Shown here piece by piece: positions 26,231 to 32,269 of a stretch of DNA of 32,269 bases. Origin of the DNA: Psychrobacter sp. FME6 (GTDB lineage Bacteria; Pseudomonadota; Gammaproteobacteria; Pseudomonadales; Moraxellaceae); assembly GCF_014861365.1 (NCBI RefSeq), contig NZ_RRYW01000029.1:1-32269 (forward strand), in the 5' to 3' direction. The position numbers and the translations under genes were made by a program. The notes below the pieces were generated by a model. That model was not told where the DNA came from. It made no database searches and saw nothing but the letters and a program-made list of their open reading frames with translations. Position 1 is the stretch's first letter, and every line of letters begins with the position of its first letter.

Positions 26231-26264
26231 AGCCAGATACCCTTGTGTAGCTGGCTTTTTTATT
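26231..26264 (+). terminator. Rho-independent terminator between convergent genes
   Basis: AGCCAG (26231-26236) pairs with CTGGCT (26251-26256), extended by TAC/GTA after one mismatch, and is followed by T6. It lies in the gap between the deaminase (plus) and the NADAR-like gene (minus), 26-58 bp from the stop of the latter. Confidence 0.7.
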
Positions 26265-26288
26265 AAAAGAATAATACTGGTTTAGCTA

Positions 26289-27023
26289 TTAGATCCAACC
26301 CGGCTCCAAAAGGTGCTCGGTGTTACTCATTTTAAATTCATGATATAAGTCAAAAAATACTGCTGGGTCTTCAACATTGTCAAGCAACTCGCGTTTATTG
26401 AGCGCCACAAACATTGCCAGCGCATACGCAGCACAATGGATAGATTTTTTTGGATTAAACTCACGATCTGTAAAGGCCTGATATTGCATGACCTCCTCAT
26501 GCAGATGCGGGTTTTGCTTTAGGGCATTCACATACAGCCAGTCATAAAATGTAGTCAATGGCTCTACGCTCCACTCCATGCCAAAGTAGTCATAGCCAAT
26601 CAGTTCCCCCGAGGTTATTAAACGCTCGTCCTTTTTGGCTTGTCTTGGCGGCGCGGTTAGCAAGTCAGTATAGGGGCCACCGTCCTCAAAAACCATACTG
26701 CTTTGAAAGGCATTTTCGACACTATACTGCTTGCCATCATGCTCATTCGTGAGCTTTAAGCTCGATGGACTGAGCGGAAAACTCAATTTATTGCCAGATT
26801 TACTAGATAGCTCTAAGACATGACTAAAGCCATACTTTTTGCGAATAACTTGATGCATATCATTGATGGATTTTTTCTTTTGTCTACTCGCGAACCCCAC
26901 ATGCCGCTCAAATCTAACCATGTCCGTTTTTACCAAATTGTCACTATTGACTCTAGGCATTAATACCGGTCTGTGCTCTACAGCATCTTGTCTTTGATCC
27001 ACAGAGTTCTGTGTTTGTTGCAT
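26289..27023 (-). CDS. DarT1-associated NADAR-like protein, orphan
   Basis: A 244-aa protein. Residues about 36-225 read RFERHVGFASRQKKKSI, VLELSSKSGNKLSFPLSPSS, VENAFQSSMVF (102-112), GGPYTDLL (115-122), TTFYDWLYVNAL (157-168) and FTDREFNPKKSIHCAAYALA (184-203). I recognise this as the NADAR family that serves as antitoxin to the DNA ADP-ribosyltransferase DarT1. Characterised members are glycosidases that remove ADP-ribose from guanine. The match is from recall of the family pattern, not a search. No DarT1-like gene is adjacent: upstream is an acidic protein of unknown type, downstream a convergent deaminase. AAGGCAC precedes the ATG. It may be a retained orphan antitoxin or part of another ADP-ribose pathway. 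Confidence 0.65.
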   Translation of the reverse strand: MQQTQNSVDQRQDAVEHRPVLMPRVNSDNLVKTDMVRFERHVGFASRQKKKSINDMHQVIRKKYGFSHVLELSSKSGNKLSFPLSPSSLKLTNEHDGKQYSVENAFQSSMVFEDGGPYTDLLTAPPRQAKKDERLITSGELIGYDYFGMEWSVEPLTTFYDWLYVNALKQNPHLHEEVMQYQAFTDREFNPKKSIHCAAYALAMFVALNKRELLDNVEDPAVFFDLYHEFKMSNTEHLLEPGWI

Positions 27024-27138
27024 AGCAATGTGCCTTATATCAATCGTCTTGTATAAATGTTCTTTTATAGCAGGTCTTTTATAGCTGTTTTTTACAACTA
27101 CTCTGGCATAAACAGTATTTTAAGATAACTGTCGTTCG

Positions 27139-27160
27139 AAATTAGGGCATGCCCTAATTT
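27139..27160. repeat. Perfect 22-bp palindrome between two minus-strand genes
   Basis: AAATTAGGGCA followed directly by TGCCCTAATTT is a perfect palindrome. It is 8 bp beyond the stop of the 27169 gene and carries the TTAGGGC[AG]TG motif of the TA-flanked element ends. It could be a joined pair of element ends, an operator, or a weak transcription stop. Confidence 0.65.
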
Positions 27161-27168
27161 CTTGCTGA

Positions 27169-27873
27169 CTACTCAGCAGCATCCAATAATTTGTTAAGCT
27201 CGTCCACCATGGCATCATCTATGATGTTGTCTTCCACATAGCTGACTATCTCATCTATGGTGGTCAAATCCATTTCTCGAATATCTAAGTGAGCTAATTG
27301 CTTATTAATAGAGTCTAAACTGTCATTGTCTTCAGAGTCATCTAATAGACTTTCTTCGAATCGTCCCCTGACGAACCAGTACATTTTTTCTAGCACGGTT
27401 TCTTTTTTGGTCAAAGTAGAATAACCGTCACCATAAATAAATAAGTTGAAATGGTAAGGCATCTCTACCTCATTAATAAAAAAAGTACGCTGGCATTCTA
27501 GTGTATAGGCTTTAATGTCTTTATCTTCAACGGCTTCTTCATCTTTATCGTCTTCATCATATTCAATCGCCTCCTCTACCAATTCACCTAGTATTTGATA
27601 GCCCCCTACTTTAATCTTATGATTATAAATGATAGAGGAATCGGCGATTGCGTCAAAGATAATGGCACTGACATCTAACGTATGATTGTCAATATCATAG
27701 AAGCTCTTTAAAGCGGGTAAAAATTCAGTCAGCTTTTCTTCAGGTACTTGAATGAGGAACTGCTGCTCATATATTTTAATCATATCTTCAGGCGCATAGG
27801 TATTGGCAGTATCAGTCTCGTTTCTACCGGTAGGCTGCAAAGGTAAAAAATTATACGGGTTAGTATTGGTCAT
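27169..27873 (-). CDS. Acidic protein of unknown function
   Basis: A 234-aa, strongly acidic protein with clusters of Asp/Glu (EYDEDDKDEEAVEDKD around residues 105-120 and LLDDSEDND near 176). There is no signal peptide or membrane segment. It has mixed alpha/beta pattern with YEQQFLIQVPEEKLTEFLPA, HKIKVGGYQILGELVEEAI and CQRTFFINEVEMPYHFNLFI. I do not recognise the family. It lies 145 bp upstream of the NADAR-like gene on the same strand, the place where a DarT1 toxin might be expected, but nothing in it resembles DarT. AAAGGCC precedes the ATG. Acidity and position are compatible with a DNA-mimic or regulatory partner, which is speculation. Confidence 0.75.
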   Translation of the reverse strand: MTNTNPYNFLPLQPTGRNETDTANTYAPEDMIKIYEQQFLIQVPEEKLTEFLPALKSFYDIDNHTLDVSAIIFDAIADSSIIYNHKIKVGGYQILGELVEEAIEYDEDDKDEEAVEDKDIKAYTLECQRTFFINEVEMPYHFNLFIYGDGYSTLTKKETVLEKMYWFVRGRFEESLLDDSEDNDSLDSINKQLAHLDIREMDLTTIDEIVSYVEDNIIDDAMVDELNKLLDAAE

Positions 27874-27979
27874 TCAGGACGGCCTTTTATTTGGATTAAC
27901 TTTGATGGGCGTATTGTCTCTTATTCAGCTAATTTTAGATATACAGCGCATAGATTATTACCCTTATATATTGATATAC

Positions 27980-28834
27980 CTATTTACCTAATAATTGCAG
28001 ACAACGTTGAATGACCGGTGCATCTATCATATTACCTTCTACTTTAAATACTGCCTTTCCAGTTCTTTCGTACTCTGCTATAACACGTTTTGCAAAATCA
28101 ATCTCGGCGTCTAAAGGCCTGAGGGACTCTTTGACGGTGGCGACTTGTTTAGGATGGATACAGAGCATGCCTGACATGCCCATTTGTGACCACAACTGTA
28201 CGCGCTGACTAAGGCCTTCGCTGTCATTAAATTCTGGATAGACCGTGTCGATAGGCGCCGATAATTGATGTACTTTTGAGCTAATAAGTAACTGATAGCG
28301 AATTTGATTGGCGATAATATCCGCCGCTGCCGTACCTACTTGTACCTGCAAATCATTGCAAAGATCCAGAAATCCATAACTAAAAGCGACCAACCCTGAA
28401 GCGCTGGCCATGTTATCAAGGTTATACAAGCCAACAGCGCTTTCGACTAACGCTATTACTGATAAGCCACTGAGATGATGAATATATTCAATATCTGCAG
28501 CCTGCTCTGCTTTAGGCAGTATTATCCCAGCAAGATTGGGCAGCTGCTCGCATAGTTTTATATCTTCAGCATAGTCTGTGCTACCAGCTTGATTGATGCG
28601 TATCCAGACCGGTTGATATTCGCTGCTGAGATAATATTCTCGTAATGCGTCGCGAGCCTGTGCCTTGTCGGCTTGAGCAATAGTATCCTCTAAATCGACA
28701 ATCACCGCATCTGCGCCACTAGCGAATGCTTTTGTGACTCGTTCCATTCTCGTGGCAGGGACAAATAACCAAGTATGAATATTGCTCAAACCAACCGTCA
28801 AAGCAGTGGTGTCTTTATCAATAGAGGTTTGCAT
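27980..28834 (-). CDS. CitE-like CoA-ester lyase (HpcH/HpaI family)
   Basis: A 284-aa TIM-barrel protein of the citrate-lyase-beta/malyl-CoA lyase group. Visible are TWLFVPATRMERVTKAFASG, ADAVIVDLEDTI (substrate and metal site), VWIRINQ (the family R-x-N), IILPKAE, a metal-binding Glu in VIALVESAVGL, FSYGFLDLCNDL, CIHPKQV and a C-terminal MIDAPVIQR. This set cleaves or forms C-C bonds in CoA esters such as malyl-, citramalyl- or related CoA; the exact substrate is open. No citrate lyase alpha or gamma subunit lies nearby, so it is probably a stand-alone enzyme. ATG 28834 is chosen because AAGGA sits 8 bases upstream; an upstream TTG frame (28864) is not supported. Confidence 0.85.
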   Translation of the reverse strand: MQTSIDKDTTALTVGLSNIHTWLFVPATRMERVTKAFASGADAVIVDLEDTIAQADKAQARDALREYYLSSEYQPVWIRINQAGSTDYAEDIKLCEQLPNLAGIILPKAEQAADIEYIHHLSGLSVIALVESAVGLYNLDNMASASGLVAFSYGFLDLCNDLQVQVGTAAADIIANQIRYQLLISSKVHQLSAPIDTVYPEFNDSEGLSQRVQLWSQMGMSGMLCIHPKQVATVKESLRPLDAEIDFAKRVIAEYERTGKAVFKVEGNMIDAPVIQRCLQLLGK

Positions 28835-28902
28835 GCTTTGTTCCTTAAGTATGGTGATAGTCAATACTAAATAAAATAGGTACGTTACCTTATAGACTGA
28901 GA

Positions 28903-29153
28903 CTGGTATAAATTTTTCTGGCTTACTGTACCTATGCCGTTTCGATGCTGCAAAAATTTTATACCAGCCCCACTGTATCGTTTTTACCTTGAACTGACTA
29001 TATTCAGATAGTCAGTTCAAGGTAAAGTAAGGTTAAATATTATAACGCACTATGGGTATAAGTTTTCCTTACTTGATGTTAGCAAGCGCGACGGAGGCTG
29101 CGAAAAGTTTACTCCTGATAGCACTCGTATCGGCTTTAAAGTGAATCAACTAT
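28903..29153. repeat. Dispersed hairpin repeat, composite copy 2
   Basis: This block contains three parts: an inverted repeat CTGGTATAAATTTTTCT / AAAAATTTTATACCAG (28903-28967), a perfect 17-bp hairpin (28985-29024), and a segment (29040-29153) that is the reverse-complement relative of copy 1 at 26051-26161, including GATTCACTTTAAAGCCGATA read on the minus strand. It fills the gap between the CitE-like gene and ppc and is probably non-coding mobile-repeat DNA. Confidence 0.75.
28985..29024. repeat. Perfect 17-bp stem hairpin
   Basis: TACCTTGAACTGACTAT and ATAGTCAGTTCAAGGTA are exact complements around the 6-base loop ATTCAG. Part of it (GAACTGACTAT) is also at 26192-26202 in copy 1. No run of T follows, so it is more likely a repeat-family structure than a terminator. 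Confidence 0.8.
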
Positions 29154-29166
29154 ATCCATGGCACTA

Positions 29167-29223
29167 GGGCATGTCCTCAATCTGAACGAAATCAACTAAA
29201 TGGGTTAAAATGAGGACACGCCC
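29167..29223. mobile_element. 57-bp TA-flanked miniature inverted-repeat element
   Basis: GGGCATGTCCTCA at the left pairs with TGAGGACACGCCC at the right in 12 of 13 positions, and both sides are flanked by TA (29165-29166 and 29224-29225). That fits a minimal non-autonomous element that duplicates TA. It lies about 120 bp upstream of the ppc start and might affect its promoter. Confidence 0.7.
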
Positions 29224-29340
29224 TAAAATATAGCACTCAACCGTAAAATTCTTGCTATGGTAGAGAGCGGAATTGAGGGAATTTACAGATTCAACATTAC
29301 TTCTATTTTTTTACCCACTAATTTGATGAGAAGGTTAAGG

Positions 29341-32121
29341 ATGACTATAGATAACGACGTATTACGTGAGCGCATCAGCTTATTAGGATCATTTCTAGGG
29401 GATGCGATTTCTCGCCAGACTGGTGAACAGACGCTCGAGACGATTGAAACCCTGCGCAAAGGTTTTATTCAACAACGACGCGCGCCTAACGAAGCGAACC
29501 AGCAACAACTCATCGACTTCATAGCCTCGTTAGACAATCAAACCTTAAAAAATGTCATCCGCAGCTTTTCTATCTATTTCTTCTTAGCCAATCTCAGTGA
29601 AGAAAATTACTTACGCGAGCAGCGTCAAGCCTTACGTATGCAATCGGAGCACAGCTGGGAAGGATCGTTTCGCCGTACTTTACTGGAGTGTCGTGAACGC
29701 AATATTGAACCTGCCCAAATGCAAGAGCTGATTGATCAGCTGAAATTTATCCCAGTATTTACCGCCCACCCGACCGAAGCACGTCGCCGTACGACCATGA
29801 ATCTATTGCAAAGCCTATTTACGCATAGCGATGCCTTAAACAATCTTTCTGAAAACAGTTTCGCCTACGAGCAAGCGAAAGAAAAAACGGCACAAACGAT
29901 TGATTTATTATGGTCATCGGATGAAGTACGTACGCGTAAGCCTCTAGTCTATGACGAGATAAATAATGGTCTGCACTATTTCAATGCCAGTTTATTTAGC
30001 GCCATCCCAAAGGTTTATCGCAATATTAAAGACGCCATTGTTGATATCTATCCAGAGTTAACAGATTACCCATTACCGGCGTTCATGAGCTTTGGTTCTT
30101 GGATCGGTGGCGATAGAGACGGTAATCCCTTTGTCACTCATGACACCACAGAAATGGCCGTATTAATGCATGCCAATGCCGTTTTGCGGCACTATCAAGT
30201 CTTGCTCAAGAAACTGCGCCGTGAACTGATTCATAGCGATACCATTATTGAAATTGCACCAGACGTTTATGCTCGTATAAAGAAATACGCCGGTCTCGAT
30301 CAAAAAGTATTCCATTATAACCCTGACGATTACAACAATGAGCCGTACCGAAGGCTGTTATCGATTATCCTGGCCAAAATAAAAGCGACTAATAGCCATA
30401 TTCAAAGCAAAGGTACAGATCTTGAAGCTGCCCAAGATGCTTATCCCAACCCACAACAGCTATTAGAAGATTTACGCATCATCCGAAAAAGCGTCAATAC
30501 TCATGACAAAGCACATGGCGAAGGCTTATTGCTCGATATGATTCGTCTGGTCAAAACTTGCGGCTTTCATTTAGCAGCGCTCGATATTCGTCAAGAGTCG
30601 TCTTATCATAGTGAAGTGATAGCCGATATTTTCGCCAATGCCTCAAATTTACCAGACTATCACGCCCTCACTGAAACCGAGCGCCAACAGTGGCTGACGC
30701 GTTTGCTTGAAAAGCCGGGCACACCGCTTATTTATACCGATAACTTAACCGATAAAACACGCGAACAATTGGCCTTGATGAACTCTGTGGCCACATTACG
30801 TAAACTGGTCGGACAAGATACTTTCGGCAGTTATGTTATTTCGATGACCAATAATGCCAGTCAATTATTGGAAGTTTTACTATTAATGCGTTTTGCAGGC
30901 TTATGCAAGATTGATGATAAGGGGCAACTGTCTGCTGACTTACCAGTAGCTCCCTTGTTTGAAACCATCGAAGACCTTAAAAATATCGATAAAATTTTAC
31001 CTGCCGTGTTGGACAATCCACTGTATCGCGGGTTGCTTGCGCACTCAGATAACACCCAAGAAATCATGTTAGGTTATTCAGATTCATCAAAAGATGGCGG
31101 CATTATTACCTCTGCATGGCAGCTGTATAGCGCCCAGCAAACCATTAACCATATCGCTGCTGAATATGGCATCAAAACCCGCTTGTTCCATGGTCGCGGT
31201 GGCTCTGTCAGTCGTGGTGGCGGCTCAACACATAACGCGATTGCCGCGCAACCTGCCGGTACACTGCACGGACAAATCAAAGTCACCGAGCAAGGCGAAG
31301 TCCTTTATGCCAAATATGCCAACACTGATACGGCGGTGTTTGAGCTAACCATGGGCATTACCGGTACGCTTAAAGCTTGCTCCTCAAGATTCGTGGTGCA
31401 ACCGCCTGAATTGCCAAATTATGAAGCGCTCTTTGCGCGTTTAGCAGATGCAGGTGAGCAGCGTTATCGTCAGCTGACTGACCACACCGAAGGATTTTAC
31501 CCATTCTACTCCCAAGCGACTCCTGTGGCAGAAATCTCTTTATTAAATATTGGTTCACGTCCAGCACACCGTAACAAAGGTTTGCCAAGTAAGACGACTT
31601 TGCGCGCAATTCCTTGGGTATTTGGCTGGTCATTAGCACGCTTTACACTGCCTGCTTGGTATGGCGTCGGTAGTGCTTTACATAGTGTCAAAAAAGACGA
31701 AGCCCTGATGAAAGAGATGAATGACTGCTGGCCGTTTTTTAATGTGTTTATTAGCAATATTGAAATGGCGTTTACCAAATCTGAGATGAGTATTGCTCAG
31801 GCTTATAGCCAGTTATGTGACGATGAGGCTTTACGTGAACAGATTATGAGCGCGGTAATCGATGAACACCAACTGACCTGTTCAGGTTTAAATTCTTTGC
31901 TTAACCAGACATCGTTATTGGCGCACCAGCAGAACCTTGCTGCTTCCCTTGAATGGCGCGACGCTTATTTAGATCCGATTAATTACATCCAAATCGAGCT
32001 ACTAAAACGTGCCAGGCAAAAAGATGCGACAGGTGACGTTAACCATGGTGATCTTGCCGTTGAAGATCCATTAATACGTAGTATCAATGCGTTGGCAGCA
32101 GGGCTGCGTAATACAGGTTAA
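29341..32121 (+). CDS. ppc: Phosphoenolpyruvate carboxylase
   Basis: A 926-aa cytoplasmic enzyme that makes oxaloacetate from phosphoenolpyruvate and bicarbonate to refill the citric-acid cycle. The family hallmarks are all present: FTAHPTEARRRT with catalytic His143, GGDRDGNPFVT near 256, LDIRQESSYHSEV, GYSDSSKDGG, FHGRGGSVSRGGG near 616, the C-terminal block with MAFTKSEMSIA, and the terminal LRNTG. Length and N-terminus (LRERISLLGSFLGDAISRQTG) align with the E. coli-type enzyme. ATG 29341 is preferred over the in-frame ATG at 29257, because a purine-rich AGAAGG and AAGG precede it and family proteins start here. A terminator follows at 32171. It is monocistronic and marks the return to core genome. 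Confidence 0.97.
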   Translation: MTIDNDVLRERISLLGSFLGDAISRQTGEQTLETIETLRKGFIQQRRAPNEANQQQLIDFIASLDNQTLKNVIRSFSIYFFLANLSEENYLREQRQALRMQSEHSWEGSFRRTLLECRERNIEPAQMQELIDQLKFIPVFTAHPTEARRRTTMNLLQSLFTHSDALNNLSENSFAYEQAKEKTAQTIDLLWSSDEVRTRKPLVYDEINNGLHYFNASLFSAIPKVYRNIKDAIVDIYPELTDYPLPAFMSFGSWIGGDRDGNPFVTHDTTEMAVLMHANAVLRHYQVLLKKLRRELIHSDTIIEIAPDVYARIKKYAGLDQKVFHYNPDDYNNEPYRRLLSIILAKIKATNSHIQSKGTDLEAAQDAYPNPQQLLEDLRIIRKSVNTHDKAHGEGLLLDMIRLVKTCGFHLAALDIRQESSYHSEVIADIFANASNLPDYHALTETERQQWLTRLLEKPGTPLIYTDNLTDKTREQLALMNSVATLRKLVGQDTFGSYVISMTNNASQLLEVLLLMRFAGLCKIDDKGQLSADLPVAPLFETIEDLKNIDKILPAVLDNPLYRGLLAHSDNTQEIMLGYSDSSKDGGIITSAWQLYSAQQTINHIAAEYGIKTRLFHGRGGSVSRGGGSTHNAIAAQPAGTLHGQIKVTEQGEVLYAKYANTDTAVFELTMGITGTLKACSSRFVVQPPELPNYEALFARLADAGEQRYRQLTDHTEGFYPFYSQATPVAEISLLNIGSRPAHRNKGLPSKTTLRAIPWVFGWSLARFTLPAWYGVGSALHSVKKDEALMKEMNDCWPFFNVFISNIEMAFTKSEMSIAQAYSQLCDDEALREQIMSAVIDEHQLTCSGLNSLLNQTSLLAHQQNLAASLEWRDAYLDPINYIQIELLKRARQKDATGDVNHGDLAVEDPLIRSINALAAGLRNTG

Positions 32122-32170
32122 AGTAATGAACCGTGCAATATTATCGTTTAAGCTAAATGATAATGATAAA

Positions 32171-32200
32171 ACCGCCAAACACTAAACAGTGTTTGGCGGT
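32171..32200 (+). terminator. Hairpin terminator after ppc
   Basis: ACCGCCAAACACT and AGTGTTTGGCGGT form a perfect 13-bp stem around AAAC, 50 bp after the ppc stop. The following T content is modest on the plus strand (CTTAT), and TTTT follows on the minus strand, so it may act for a convergent gene as well. Confidence 0.75.
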
Positions 32201-32269
32201 CTTATAAACAGAAAGGCTCTGTTTTAATAGTGTGTTGATATAACTTATTGATAAATGATATAATGACTC

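Noticed and set aside
32209-32269. Possible IS end at the right edge (GGCTCTGTTTTAATAG)
   Set aside because: Too little sequence and no repeat of it in the window.

Overview
The window looks like a chromosomal segment of a Moraxellaceae gammaproteobacterium, most probably Psychrobacter or a close relative. This is inferred from the AT-rich sequence, the protein style and the dispersed hairpin repeats; no rRNA or marker-gene comparison was possible. The largest block (about 1-17,700) is an iron-acquisition island. The right third is an accessory region with a recombinase trio, small genes and repeats, ending in the housekeeping gene ppc.

Iron island. A minus-strand operon (TonB-dependent receptor, DUF3649 membrane protein, PepSY membrane protein) is cut at its 3' end by an insertion-sequence end at the left edge of the window. 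Next come a complete PepSY protein with a His/Met-rich loop (4070-5569, minus) and, divergently, a FhuA-type siderophore receptor plus a siderophore-interacting reductase (5985-9041, plus). A 222-bp MITE-like element follows. A second minus-strand set holds a lipoprotein of unknown function, a third siderophore receptor and a DUF2470-SIP fusion reductase, divergent from an IroE/Fes-type periplasmic esterase (13972-14994). The block closes with its own energy supply, tonB-exbB-exbD (17472-15198). Fur-box-like sequences lie upstream of the main transcription units. No siderophore biosynthesis genes are present, so the block reads as a set for using foreign or distantly encoded siderophores: outer-membrane uptake, TonB energisation, periplasmic hydrolysis and reductive iron release.

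Accessory region. A broken IS3-family transposase end (17969-18358) abuts an operon of three tightly coupled genes (24309 to 18403, minus). It encodes a 182-aa protein, a 747-aa tyrosine-recombinase-like protein lacking the usual nucleophile, and a 1044-aa tyrosine recombinase with an intact R...HxxR...H...Y set. Layout and sizes suggest a gamma-mobile-trio-like or Tn554/RIT-like transposition module. It is followed by a ribbon-helix-helix protein, a nucleoside deaminase, a DarT1-associated NADAR-like protein without a visible DarT1 toxin, an acidic protein of unknown function and a CitE-like lyase. Inverted copies of a dispersed hairpin repeat (26051-26212 and 28903-29153) flank the last three of these genes.

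The window ends with ppc (29341-32121) and its terminator. The parts most worth following are the recombinase trio with its possible left boundary repeat, the orphan NADAR gene and its acidic neighbour, and the family of TA-flanked miniature elements scattered through the window.
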